Below, in pieces: positions 35,201-50,200 of a DNA stretch of 64,000 nt. The position numbers and the translations under genes are program-made. Within the stretch, counting starts at the first letter, position 1, and the number at the start of each line of letters is the position of its first letter. This stretch comes from Tubiluchus corallicola. Lineage: Eukaryota > Priapulida > Priapulimorpha > Priapulimorphida > Tubiluchidae. The notes under the pieces are model-generated. The model ran no database searches, was not told the DNA's origin, and was given only the letters and a program-made list of their open reading frames with translations. Location of the stretch: positions 124,001 to 188,000 of the forward strand of contig JAQGDQ010000394.1 of NCBI GenBank assembly GCA_030141605.1, read 5' to 3'.

Positions 35201-38200
35201 GGCATTAGTGTCTGCATTTTGGAAATGTGTTGCACAAAAAACAGGTGCTGTACCTATCAGTTCAGAGATATTATTTTCTGACGAACTACACATTGAATAA
35301 GTTACAGTAGCACTGTACTCCAATTTTCGTTTTAGCAAACACGTGCAATACACCCGTGGAATATTTTTGCTGTTGAAAATTATGTTAGTTCGTGATGTCG
35401 TCAATAGTTGGGCTTCGCCTTAATAGATTAATTAAGTTTTTAATCTATTACTTAACTATCAGAAACACTTTTGCAGTATTAATTTCGTTAAAATGTGTAT
35501 ATTTAATGCACTTGAAAATGGGGTAGTATAAGAATAATCATCCTGTCTTCCTTTAATGTAATTTACTTGATAAAAATGCTAGTGTGAATTAGTCTTTAGC
35601 AACATGCTAACAAACACAACTGCAATTATTACTGGTGTAAGCTCTAAATAAATGATCTAAACACATAAACTGACAAATAAAAATAAATAGTTTAAACACG
35701 GATCTCTCCATACATAGTCCACATTTTTGCAAATTCCACATAAATACAATCGTCTTACCCTTGGCTGAAAGAAGGTTAACCAGATTTCTCCTTGAGTAGG
35801 AAGAACTCAAGCTCACGTAAGTAATCTCACTTCGATTGCCAGCCTGCTGTTCCTTCTCTTGAATAGACTGAGCAAGTTTCTTAGCCAAGTAGGATTTGCC
35901 TACACCACTAGGACCGTAGAAAACCAGGCTCCGATATTGGTCAATCTAAAACATCAAAAAGTCTTTTATCAAATATAGTTTACTAAGCTTAATTAATGCG
36001 CATTCTAAGAACCCTAAGAATCAGTGGCGGCTCACGTACAGGCACTGCAGCAGCCCCAAATTCACTAGATATTATCGATAACGTTCAACTTAATGGGTCT
36101 TTTTTCGTTAATTCCTTTAAAGGGATTTTCTTCATACTTCTTCAATGCATAACCCTTAAGCACAATGTCAATAGTTATGAAATCCTTTAGTTCATGAAAA
36201 AATTACAAAAATCCTTATATGGCACTGTGCGCTTCATAGTTCCAGCATAGTGATGTTTCGCTGTTGTGCACAATTGGCTATATACGCATGTCCGAGATAA
36301 GCTGCACACTAGGTAGAGAGAGCACTGTCGCTCGCGCAGTACAGACACTGTTGTGTAAGTGTAAAGTTGTGTTTCTTTTCCACTAAATCCTCTTTTCATA
36401 TGTTTATTTCGTTTTACAACAATATTAAAACAAAAGTTAATATTTTTCTGAAGCAGCACCCCTAGTAATTTTAGCTACGAGCCACCACTGCTTGAAGATC
36501 TTGAAGTCTTGAATAATATACTTCTAAGATTCTTTGACAACATAGTAGAAGTTTGGGGTGCACATGGTTAGTATACACACTAAGAAAAGCAACTCGCTAA
36601 CTGGTGATGGTATTAGCGGTTACAAAGAGGTGAAACAAGCAAAGCAAACATGGTGGGTGGGGCTAAAAATGCATTTACAGACAGGTTAGGTGGGATGGCA
36701 CCCTCATAGTAGAAACAGCCAGTGCTCAGAAGTGATTTCTAAAAGTGATTTCTCAGATTTGTGGTGGAAGTTTGTCCCAAAAGCGTATTACTCTACGGTA
36801 GGAGAATAAATAAATATTGACTCTTGCTGCTGGCTAAACAAATCTGTTGTTATCTTTGAGCTGTTTGAGTAGTTTAGATAACTTTGTCTTTCTCTTAAAT
36901 AAGTTTATCTTCGAGTTTTTGTTGTTTTCTTTGTTGTTGTTTGTTGTTATCGTTGAGTCATTTGAGTTTAAATAACTTTGTCTTTCTCATAAATAAGTTT
37001 ATCTTGGAGTTTAAATAACTGCTAATAATGCTACTGGTTTTATCATTTTGAACAAACATTAAGACTTTTTTAGTTTGTATGAAAAACTGAAATCCAATAA
37101 ATGGCGTAAAAATTGTATGATGAAAGAATAAGAATCTTAGAAGTGAGTTTTTAACTATACTGCTTAAACTTTCAAAAACGATCATTACAAATTACCTGAT
37201 ATACAAAAATTATGTTACATCCCCGGTGATAAAAATATAAGTGACACAACAAAACCCACACCAAAATTTAAAAAGGTAAATATCTGCGTTTAAGAAATTT
37301 TCTTGAGTAATGCTTTTTTCCATGATGTGATATCTGTAATAATGAAGTAAGGTTAGATGAGCATGTTCTATAGGAATACTTAAACTGATGATCTGTTTTA
37401 TATGTTTTTATTTTTAGTGTAAAAATGATAGTCTTTTGTAAACCTGTTTATACTGATCTTATATGTATTCTTTAATTGTTGTGTCAATAGGTGATTTTAT
37501 AGGCATCAAAATTGAGATTTAAATCTAAGAGTGTTTAGACGACACCAAATCTCACTCCGTCAAACTCTGATAATAACTATTTAGCGAGGTGTGGCATCCA
37601 AATTGTGACGCCAATATGCAGACGTGCTTTGTTGTTTATTGGGCTAGCATGTATGATCAAAAAAGGAGAAATTAGAAAAGAAAGAGTTAGAAAAGGTTGG
37701 ATGAAAAAATAGCCACAGCAAAGAATTGAAAAAGGCAACTATAGCCTAATTTTTAAAAATGTACAAGTTGAAGTATGACTTGAGTTTTTGAATTATGTGT
37801 TTATTTTACATTTATCTACTGCGAGAAATTCATTTTAACTAACAAACACCTGCAGTAATGTCACAAATTGATTAGGTGACTGATAGGAAGCAGTACAGCA
37901 AAATCAGAAGTTTCTTTTTGTAAGCAAAACGTAAATCTCCTTTGCATTACCACCGTTTCTACCCACCAGGTGTCAGTGCAGCAGTGCAGGTTGCCATATA
38001 TTTCAACCACTTGCTGGATTAATAACAAAAAAATTTCCAGTCTCTCATGTGAAAATGAACAATCAGCATGATGTAATGCCCGCACAACACCATAAGTTAT
38101 TGAGTCTGAGTTTGTCAGTTTGTGTTTGAATTCAAAATGGTTTGATGCCATCAAACTTTGTGTGTGAAAGTTTTTTGGTTTCCTTGTTTATATGATCAAA

Positions 38201-41200
38201 CTAGTTTGTCAAATAAATAAACTAAAACTTGTCGTCTAAATAGCACTGAAGTGACGAAATCAAGCAAACTGATACCAATTTTATGACGAAGGCAATAAAG
38301 TTCATACACAAGTTACAATAAACTTTGAAAACACATTAGTGAAGTTTCATACAAAAAAACCTACCAATCGCAAATAGTTGTGCAGTGTCCCGGTCGGTAT
38401 TAAGGTATCATAAGCCAGATTGTCTAACCGTCCGACGTCAAAGCCGTACAGGTACACAGCTATCAGATCGCTGTCCGTCTCTTGGAGTAATTCCCCGGGA
38501 CTTGCAGTCAACGGGTAGCCAACTTTCCAACGTTTTGTACCTATAATTGTAAAAAAGCAGCTCATAAATTTGCTCAGATACAGCAAAAGTTCATGATCTT
38601 TTTCATGCTATTCTGCCAAGGGTTAATGTAGGTGGTGTGGCAGGACCGGAGCATAACTTATTATAAGGGCTGAGATTAAATGAGTGATATGCGAAACCAC
38701 AAAGAACAATCTCTCTCACAGTTAACCCCATCCACTTACTAAACAATTCTGTTGTAGCTTAACTTTAGTCGCTGGGCACAAACCTTGACAACTGCACTAT
38801 CCCCTCAGCTATTTTAGGTAGAATGGTTTCTAATAAAAGTTTCAATCTTGTCTGGCAATTTCATGAAGTTTTGACAAAAAGTTACTAATTGTTAAAACTT
38901 TTAGATAATGACTTCATACAAAAACAAAGATAATTACTTTTCATGAATTTTAAACTTATTGATCTTTTAAAAGTGTTCATTCAGAATGACACGTTTCAGT
39001 TTTTGTCATTGCTAAACCGACTGCTAGTAAAAAATTTGGATGAATAGAAAAGATAATGGTGTAAAATGAATCACCGTATTCTTATAGCAAACTAATTAAT
39101 TTTCTGAATCTCATATGTAAGGCAAAATTTTTAACACTTCTCTACGATTTCTTCTAGTTACATTCACATTTATTTTGATAATTTAAATTCTAATCTGTTG
39201 ATTTGTAATGAGATTTTGTGCATGTGCATTTTAGTATCATCAGTGCATTAATTATTCCTGGATTTACGATATTGAAAATGACAGTAATAGTGGAAACGCT
39301 CAATAAACAAGTTGATTCCCAGAAGTTTGCTCTTTCATGTATTAAATAGTAATCAATTCATTATGACATTATGCAGCATAGACATTTCTACTTTGTAAAG
39401 AAGATTACCTTGGTAAGACGTGAAGATAACAGCAAATTCCACAGTGTAAATCCAGAAGTTGGCCGCATAACACACTACTCACCTATCGCACACTACTCAC
39501 CTATCACACACTACTCACCTATCACACACTACTCACCTATCGCACACTACTCACCTATCGCACACTCTTTTACACTTTCGAAAGTCAATCCCAGTGTCTC
39601 GTACTCTTGCTCCGCATCGGAACCTCCCTTGCTGGTTCGTCGAGTCTTCACCCCCTCCGATATCGCAGCAAAATGAGCTGCCACTAGATGTCTCAGGCTG
39701 TCCTCCAGCACCTGCCAAGTGGTGGCGCAGTTGATCATCACCGTACCAATGCTCACAGCCGTGTCCGACTTTCCTCCGCAGGCTGTTTCATCCAGTTCAA
39801 CTACCACCATGCACACTCGATCCTCATTGTTGACTAGGATAAACAACAAAAATTAATTTTAACAGACTGAAATTTAAATTCAATTCATTTATGCGACTGA
39901 ATTAGAAAAAAACAAGAAAGCCTACGGTATGACATTTCTACAATGTGAAAGTTCATTACTGACCTGAAAGCCTACAGTATGACATTTCTACAATGTGAAA
40001 GTTGATTACTGACCTGAAAGCCTACAGTATGACATTTCTACAATGTGAAAGTTCATTACTGACCTGAAAGCCTACGGTATGACATTTCTACAATCTGAAA
40101 GTTGATTACTGACCTGAAAGCCTACAGTATGACATTTCTACAATGTGAAAGTTGATTACTGACCTGAAAGCCTACGGTATGACATTTCTACAATCTGAAA
40201 GTTGATTACTGACCTGAAAGCCTACAGTATGACATTTCTACAATGTGAAAGTTGATTACTGACCTGAAAGCCTACAGTATGACATTTCTACAATGTGAAA
40301 GTTGATTACTAACATGAAAGCCTACAGTATGACATTTCTACAATGTGAAAGTTGATTACTGACCTGAAAGCCTACGGTATGATATTTCTACAATGTGAAA
40401 GTTGATTACTGACCTGAAAACCTACAGTATGACATTTCTACAATGTGAAAGTTGATTACTGACCTGAAAGCCTACAGTATGACATTTCTACAATGTGAAA
40501 GTTAATTACTAACATGAAAGCCTACAGTATGACATTTCTACAATGTGAAAGTTGATTACTGACCTGAAAGCCTACAGTATGACATTTCTACAATGTGAAA
40601 GTTGATTACTGACCTGAAAGCCTACAGTATGACATTTCTACAATGTGAAAGTTGATTACTGACCTGAAAGCCTACAGTATGACATTTCTACAATGTGAAA
40701 GTTGATTACTGACCTGAAAGCCTACAGTATGACATTTCTACAATGTGAAAGTTGATTACTGACCTGAAAGCCTACGGTATGACATTTCTACAATGTGAAA
40801 GTTGATTACTGACCTGAAAGCCTACAGTATGACATTTCTACAATGTGAAAGTTGATTACTAACCTGAAAGCCTACAGTATGACATTTCTACAATGTGAAA
40901 GTTGATTACTAACCTGAAAGCCTACGGTATGACATTTCTACAATGTGAAAGTTAATTACTAACATGAAAGCCTACGGTATGACATTTCTACAATGTGAAA
41001 GTTGATTACTAACATGAAAGCCTACGGTATGACATTTCTACAATGTGAAAGTTCATTACTGACCTGAAAGCCTACAGTATGACATTTCTACAATGTGAAA
41101 GTTGATTACTAACCTGAAAGCCTACAGTATGACATTTCTACAATGTGAAAGTTCATTACTGACCTGAAAGCCTACAGTATGACATTTCTACAATGTGAAA

Positions 41201-44200
41201 GTTGATTACTGACCTGAAAGCCTACAGTATGACATTTCTACAATGTGAAAGTTGATTACTAACCTGAAAGCCTACAGTATGACATTTCTACAATGTGAAA
41301 GTTCATTACTGACCTGAAAGCCTACAGTATGACATTTCTACAATGTGAAAGTTGATTACTGACCTGAAAGCCTACAGTATGACATTTCTACAATGTGAAA
41401 GTTGATTACTGACCTGAAAGCCTACAGTATGACATTTCTCCAATGTGAAAGTTGATTACTGACCTGAAAGCCTACAGTATGACATTTCTACAATGTGAAA
41501 GTTGATTACTGACCTGAAAGCCTACAGTATGACATTTCTACAATGTGAAAGTTGATTACTAACCTGAAAGCCTACGGTATGACATTTCTACAATGTGAAA
41601 GTTGATTATTGACCTGAAAGCCTACAGTATGACATTTCTACAATGTGAAAGTTGATTACTGACCTGAAAGCCTACAGTATGACATTTCTACAATGTGAAA
41701 GTTGATTACTGACCTGAAAGCCTACAGTATGACATTTCTACAATGTGAAAGTTGATTACTGACCTGAAAGCCTACAGTATGACATTTCTACAATGTGAAA
41801 GTTGATTACTGACCTGAAAGCCTACAGTATGACATTTCTACAATGTGAAAGTTGATTACAAACCTATACTATGCAGAATCTGTTTACAAGCCGAGGAAGC
41901 CACATCCACCGGTTTCTTCCCTTGTTTATCACGTGCAAGTAAACTAACAAGGCTATGAACATGAAGCACTTCCAAACATTCCTGTAAAATGAAACGATTA
42001 GATTTTAGATTCCAATTTTAATAAGTGATAACTGATTCCACTGATGGATCTGAACCCTATAGTAAAACATTTCAAAAATCATTTTGCTTTTTCATTGAGG
42101 TTGATTTTAACAACGATTACCCATTCTGGGATGAGAGTTGGAGGAAAAAGGGAGGTGATGAAAACTCTGGACTAATGAGGATTTGAAACCAAGACCTAGG
42201 ATTAGTACTCGGTTTCTCAGATCCCAGATTCAAATCCCGACTAGTCTACAATTTTCCAATGTCAGTATCATCAATGCCAATTCAATACCGACGCTGAGAG
42301 AGAAAACACATTTCTGAAATTAATGATGAAGGTAAGTGATGTGCAAGAGATCAAATGACACCTGCTTACAGAAGATAAGCACAGAAGAGGAGAAGTACCA
42401 CATTTTCACCTAAATAATATAACTAAATAGAGGTGCTTGGGATGCTTTTGCAACCATTTCCGGCAGCTGAGGGTTGATGATGTAATAACAGGCACTTGAT
42501 GGCAAACAAAGAAAAAACAAACAAAAAATAAACAAACAATAAACAAACACGAGTCGACTACAAAGAAACAACTGTACGAAAAAAACAAAAACTTGCTTAT
42601 GAAACAGCGGGTTCACGAAGAAGCAGTGCGGTTGAAAACTTGGAAAAGAAAAATTTCTTATTGGACCTCTACCAAAATATTCCAGAAACATTAAATGGAT
42701 AAACTCACCGGTGACTGTTGTAATGCAGCTGCATGCGTCAGTGTCTGACCCATCTCGTCCACTATGTCCGCCAGGGACGACGGCCCTTTGTCAGGTGAGT
42801 AACGAGTGGCAGGAGATTCCGACATTGATACAGATTTCGCTGATGCTTGCTTGTCCTGGGGCTTCCGGTACGGACTTCGGTATGGAATGAACCTACGCAT
42901 ACGTCATTAACAAATGAATCATTATCGGCAAAAACACATAACAAAATACAAGCAACAGTTTCACCAAGTGGTCAGGAAGTAAAAACGATGCTCAAAATCG
43001 ACACATACGTGACTTGACTCGAACCTCTGACCATGTTAATGAAAGCACGGGCATACCTATCCGGAGACTTCCGATTCCAGTGAGAAATAGGATTAAACGT
43101 TGACAGCAGTTTTGCTTGTTTAATGAGCAACTCTAAGCAGTCGGGATGATTCTCCTCTATGGAACAGTGCATGGCAGTGCAACCATTCTGAAATTAAATA
43201 AACAATTTTAAATTTTTATATCTTACATTCTCACAACTGCTACAAAATGACATTAAATTACAAGTTATATGAAAAAATATGCTGCTAAATACATACTAAA
43301 CATAAAGAGGTAAAAACCATCAAAAGTGAAGAAAACGTCACTGTGGAAAAGCTCAGTTTTTAGTATTACCTTAGAGTGAATGTATTGAATGAGGATTGTT
43401 TCAATCACATCGTATATTTTAATTTCAGTGGAATCTGAATAATAAATTAATCACATTGTATTTAGATGTAGATTCACAAGTCTTTGTCACTGTAGCGTGA
43501 ACAACAGATTTAAGTAATATCCTGCCATATATGAAAATTACCCTTTGCCACTGGTTAAAATAAAACATAAGTAACAATTAAAAGCTAACCACCATAGGTA
43601 ACAGCTGCTAGTTTTGCGATATGAATTCTTTACATTACATCATTACTGTTTACTTGCTGCTTTTCAAAGGTATCTCACATTACTGCTAGTTTTGTGATAT
43701 AAATTCCTTACATTACATCATTACTGGTTACTTCCCGTTTTTCAAAGGTATCCCACATTACTGCTAATTTTGTGATATAAATTCCTTACATTACATCATT
43801 ACTGTTTACTTGCTGTTTTTCAAAGATATCCTATATTGCTGACAGTTTCGTGATCTGAATTCCCTACATTATGGCATTAGTGTTTCTTTCCTGTTTTTGT
43901 ATGTTTAGCAAAACTCTCTTCAGACATCTTTATGGAAAAGATAAAAACTGCAATTTCGGGACAAGATTCGCAGTGTCACTAAATGAAAGCTTCCTGTAAT
44001 TAAAGTGACTTTTATTCTTTTCTTGAATTGTATATAATTTACATAAAAATAATTAAATACTTTTTTATCATAAAATTTTGCATCACAGTATAAAATGTTC
44101 TTGCACATTTAATTTCCGAACACCAATGATCATTCTATGGTTCTTGACAACATAAACTACATGCAGTCACCTACCTTGTCTCTGACAATGCACACAGCCG

Positions 44201-47200
44201 GTGCAGCGGACACTAGTAGCTTCACACAATCCACATGTCCAGCTGTGGATGCCAGGTGCAGCGCTGTTTTACCGTTTTGATCCTGTATTGTAGCGTCTGC
44301 TCCAGCATCAACGAGCAACCGAACGCACCTGAAAAAATCACAATGATGTGACTAAGGCCCGGGTCACACAGAGTTGGACATAAAGATTAAACCATAAGGA
44401 AAAAAAGTCGCCTTATGAGAAATGAACGTATGCTAAGCAATGGTCCCTGTCACACAGATACTCCATCTGTCTTCTTCAACCTAACACAGTTTACCCAGCG
44501 TAAGCTATCAGCTAAAATCCTCCTTACAAGCCATTTTGAGTACTTCATAAGTCACTTTATGGCAAAATGAATTTGGCCAATAATTTCGTTTACCATAAGG
44601 CATTTTTAGACAGCGCTATCGAGATAATTAGCTTATTTGCAGTATTTATAGTGTACAATTCATTTATATCATAAGAATTCATAACACTGATGTACTATGA
44701 GCATTAAAAAGCATTTTTAACCCACACATCTTATTTACGACTGCCATATTATTACAATATACGAATATGGTACATGTAGGAGGCAGCATACCAGCATATA
44801 TATATGAAACAATGTTGCAAATTATCCTCCACTTTGCTAAAAATGGGCCTAAAACAGAGTTCTAAACTTACACACAGTAAACCAAGTCTTTCTAGCATTT
44901 AACGTAATGAGCTGCTATTTTCTGTTATGAAAGACACAGCTTTTCATCGCCATTAAATCTTCACATTTTCTTCTAACAACACCGATCACATTGACCGTGC
45001 TGTAACTGAAACACGAAACTTACCTTTCATGTCCATAGAGGGCAGCAGCATGCAATGCCGTTGTACCAGTTGAAGTATAACAGTTAAGATTCGGTTCTTT
45101 CTCAAGCAGAAGTTGTAAAAAAGCTGTAAACAAACAAAGAAACAGATGGAAGTGACAGTAAACAACGCTTATTATAATAGAAGTAAAACAAACATCTTGA
45201 ACATTTCCCACACGAGTTTCAGTTCATCGTAGTGATGATGCTCTTTTAGCCAGCAAAATGCGTGAAGTTTTATTGTAGCAATTAAAAATAGTGCAAAAGT
45301 TAAGCAACGTCAAACCTGCAGGGTAAAGGAATGGGAACACTGCCAATACCACTACCACTACCACTACTATTACTACTGTTATTATTATTATTATAATTAT
45401 ACTGATAAAATTAATGTTGCAATGTATAAGAATAAATTATCATGAGGCAGCAAATGTCTAAACTGTGTTGTTAAGTAGCAACAAATGCAAATTGAATGAA
45501 ATGATTAAATTTTCTTTTAAGTAATACTGTAAATACTTCTTTGTTTTAACCAAATTAAGTTATTCTAAAACACATAAAAGCCTGCAAAATGTCCTCACAT
45601 TCAGCAAAACCCCAGACGGCCCGTAACCCACTGAGGGAGCTAACAGTACTCCTGCACACCTGCTGTATGCTTGATGGGTGGGCCCTTGTGTCATAATTTA
45701 TTAAAAAAAGTGTGCAATGTGAACCCATGTTTTAATACAAAACATAGAAAAAAACGGCCGTGAGCAAAACACTTTTCAAAAGCATACGTTTTAACACAAT
45801 TAATACTGGAAAAGTGTTTCTGATAATTGAATAATAGATTAAAATCTTAATTAACAGTGGGCGAGCCCAACTATTGATGACATCACAAATGAACGTAATT
45901 TCTAACAGCAAAAAAGTGACAGTGACAGTGAAAGTGACAGTGGAGGTGACAGTAAACAACGCTTATTATAATAGAAGTAAAACAAACGTCTTGAACATTT
46001 CCCACACGAGTTTCAGTTCATCATAGTGATGATGCTCTTTTAGCCAGCAAAATGCGTGAAGCTTTATTGTAGCAATTAAAAATAGTGCAAAAGTTAAGCA
46101 ACGTCAATCTAGCAGGGTAAAGGAATGGGAACACTCGAGTTCAATACTTGTGCTAAGTGGATTTAAAATGCCACACAGCCCATGGATGCATATTAGTTTA
46201 CTGAGGAATGTATGAATACCCACTGGGGCAGAGACACCTCCACTGAACCAGTGTCTCACTCTGAATGACAATGAGACATGTCCTGGTCCTGCCACTGCAG
46301 AAAATCATTAGAACACTTTATATTGTACTCACCGTCGTGACCTTTGCTAGCAGCTATGATAAGTGCAGTTGATTTATCATTTCCAAGTGCAACATCAACA
46401 TCTACAGTAGATTCATCTAACAGCGATTTTAGTTTATCAGTATCACCCATATCAGCAGCTAAACACAGAAAATGTTTTGTAAAGTCACCGAAAGATGGAG
46501 GTGAAAGAAACAAGATTGATGATAAAAACTTACTTCTGCAGACAACAGGAACAAAATTATAAGAAAATCATTTAAGCATTTCTTCTTCAGGAGGAAGGTA
46601 AATGTATTAGAGGGGTAATATCCCAAATTCACACAGACACACCAACAAGGAAAAGCAGAAAAAGAAAATAAATAAGTTCATATGAAGTCATTTTGCTTTT
46701 CTAAGACACATGAAACATACATCATCTTTCGATGTTTGTGAATGTGACTTTGGCCCAAGAAGCAATCAAGAAGAGAAGCTGATTGTCCGAGGATAAACTC
46801 TAGTTTTGGACAAAACCCCATCAAGGCGTAATGTGAACTGCCTTTTAAGTGACCACAATAATATTGATAATAATACCTAAACTCAATATTAGCAATAATA
46901 TTGCCAATACTGAATAACTGCAACATTACTGATCATCTACACTCAATACTGAAGTAGAAAATATGTTTCTGCAATACAGTGAGCTCAATGGTTCATGGTA
47001 CAAGCAAAATAAAATAAAAGGAATCTCTTTTTAGAAGTGACAGAAGATTGTTATCGATCTAGAAAACAAAAAGTAATGAAACTGATAACATCGTCAATAA
47101 CAGCCGCTGCAGAAATACTGGGAACGTAGAAAAATACATCAAAGTTAAACACAGCTTGGTCAGTTAACAGACAGATGACCACCATAAGTGCTGCATCTGA

Positions 47201-50200
47201 GCAATTTCGTCAGTCATATACAGTTTGTACGCAGTTTGAGAAAGGTGGCTTTGCAAAAATGGTATGTTCCTTTTCAATATTTTAAAGAATAGACTGCGTC
47301 TGGTTTTCCTTTACTAGGCAAGAGCTAAACTATATTAAGCAATCACTCACCAGTAAACAATAATTGTGTAAGTACAGTTGAGCTATTATCATCATCTACA
47401 CTAGGTGGACCACCTGTAATGATTAAACAATAAGTCACAGAAAGCAAATAAATTAACGAACAAATCATGCATACCAACACTGTAGAATAATCACATTTGT
47501 TAATTGATATCAAAGAACAATTGTGGTATTAAATTAATAAATGTAATAAGCTATATGTATAAATCATGTTTAATTAGTTTGCAATTGGTAGAGCATACTT
47601 TTAATATGCATTTTGGTAGAAAATACTTTTAATATGCATTTCTACAACGAATTAATATGCCATAACTGTGAATAAACATTTGCTAGATATTGCATAAGTT
47701 CCGAACTAATTCAGTTATTCACACTTACGAAATCTCTGTTTGCAAAGAAAATAAGTATCACAATTTGATGTGCCAAGTCAAAGGGAAGTGATTATACTGC
47801 TGCCATTTGAATTATAACAATTCCATAGAACTGTGATGACAAAACAGCATTTTCTGTGCATTTGGGAAAAACAATTAAAAGGTTTGATATGTCATTTGCT
47901 TAATTTCAAAAAGCTAGTTATTATTACACAGGATCTATGTACTATTTTTAATCACATGTCTGTTACACAATAATTCATGAGTAAACTAAAGGGAAAATGA
48001 TTTCTCTCTCTCTCAGTATTGGCACATCACAAACATTTTACCAATTATGTAGTATTAAAATTGCTTTTACTATTAAAATCGCATTTCAAATTAGCCAAGC
48101 AGAAAGCAGGCAGAGAATTTCAAATAAGCAAGGCATTTTTTTATCACAGAACAACTTAGCACAAAAGTTAAAAAAATGTATGTGAAGTGAAGTTTCAATT
48201 GTCAAACATATAATCACATTAACTAAACCTTGAAACTGTTGATTGCCAATGAGTGTGAAACTGTCTACTCCCTTTTCTCTTCATTAGTTACTGTTGTACC
48301 TTCTGCTGTTGTTCACTGTGGGTTCATTTTGACAAACATGTTCAAGAGAAACTTAGGGTGTCCATACAATAATGGGATTAGGAAACTTAAATGAAATTGC
48401 AATGCATCTCAGATGTGTGTAGATTTATCTTTTCCATATTTCATCCACATACAATGCAGGTGTTATTATCAATTGCTCACAAGAATTATGCAATCTGTGC
48501 TGATTGCAAATGACTCTGATGTGCGGGGCATACATCGAAATTTTCTTGTTTGTGGGCATCCTCCTCATTTGGTCTGGGTAGTTTTTGATACCTTTTTGTT
48601 GTTGCAGAGTTAGTAAAGATAGCATTTTTGTACAGTAGACTCATTGTATATATTTAGTAATTCATCTTTTTATTCTATTATAATTATGGTAATTTTAATG
48701 CTGAAATAAAAGGATTGAATTCAGTTTGAATTAATCAAAGTTAATTTAGATTAATAAACTTACTACAATTACAATATTACAATTAACAAACTAATCTCAT
48801 GATATAATGACTGTTTTCGTTCTCACATTGTTTAACATTGTAAATTTGCTAACAGGAAGTAGCCCATTGTCTTTAACGAGAGTTTCTCCAAAGCCTTGCT
48901 CATTAGAAGTTCTCTGCTGTACTTTATACCGAGTCCAGGCTTCACTAGTCAATAATGAGTCATTGTGCAAGCAACATTGTGAACAAAAACAGCAGGTGTT
49001 CAATTTGACAACATGCAACAAACCCCCAATGATTAGTGTAGCAGCTCTAATTTCATCAACTATAACAGCATCTGTGCTCTCAATACAAGCTCCGTTAATT
49101 ACATTCGTCTTAATTTTCAAATTCTTTATTAATGATGGCATAAAGCAAAAATGCCAAGTTTAGTCCATCATTAAATTGTCTATTCAATTGTTTCTACACA
49201 GTAATAATTAAAAAACAATAAATAAACAAGTCATGCACTAACAGTGGTAAACAACAAAGGCAAGTGAACAAAGAAAAGCATTCAGAAACACACAAATCAA
49301 CATCGGGACACAAAAGTGACTTTATGATGAAGGAAAAATGTCAAAACTAAAACAACTTTAATAAAGAGACTTTAGCAAATGTGAAAGCTAAAATTCCAGC
49401 AAGTTTTACCTAGGAAAAAATAAAAAGATAATGAGAAATTACTCATGCACATAGCAATTCAATTGAATCACATCTAGTGCAGCACGGTCATTCCATATCC
49501 ATGATTAGAGGAAAAATTTAAAAAAAATCGCTATGAAAAAAGTAGCACGTTTGGTCAGTATGTGTTTCTGAGAAAATGATAATTTAGCTTTCTTACTGCG
49601 ATGTTTTTATATATAAACATCAAGTTATTTTAGCAGTTTTTTCTGGAAATAATCCAACATATTAATAAAAATGTTCGAGGGCAACTATTTCTTTACTTTA
49701 TTTCTTTATTTTATTTCTTTACTAACTGACATAAAATAGGCAATCTTTTTCCGGTTCGAATGAAATCATTGTCGGTGCTTTCAAAAACTAATCAAAAATG
49801 TTACAAATTTCTTGCATAAGAGTACTTTCTTCCTATCAGTTGACAAAAAAAGGTAAAACTTGGCCATTTTTCAACAATGAACTCGTGACATTGCAACCTT
49901 TCCAAAAAAACTGTTAGTTAAAAATTAGTACCGTAACCACAAATGTTATTGTGTTAGTAACACATGACAAAGACGACCAGTTAGTGCTAATATTCATTTG
50001 TTAGTTGAAAAAAGGATTTTTGGTTAGAACAGTTTGCGAAACAGATAACGGGGCAGCTCAGACAGGAGACAGCCTTTTGTTTACCTGTAACCATGGATAC
50101 CAAAAGTTGCTGCAGGTCGGCTAACTCAGGGCCGAATATGTCGAGGTTGGCGCCATCACTGTCATCAGTGGCGCCATCACCCACCTGTGTAGACGCTTTC

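Noticed and set aside
37861-38154. 97-codon minus-strand frame in intron 13
   Set aside because: Exons 13 and 14 join in phase and in conserved order without it. No homology recognised.
39916-41863. Regular short repeats resembling a CRISPR array
   Set aside because: The copies are contiguous with no unique spacers, and the locus is an intron of an animal gene. It is a minisatellite.
42406-42691. Frame next to exon 10 considered as an additional ankyrin exon
   Set aside because: Exon 10 joins directly to exon 11 in phase and completes an ankyrin repeat. This frame is Phe/Leu-rich with no suitable acceptor.
44350-44480. GGCCCGGGTCACACAGAGTT as the end of a MITE
   Set aside because: A related TGTCACACAGA occurs at 44450, but no inverted partner was found at a sensible distance.
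48797-49163. Overlapping open frames of about 115 codons on both strands in intron 4
   Set aside because: No recognisable family, no splice signals linking to exons 4 or 5, and both strands being open suggests composition. Left as unexplained.
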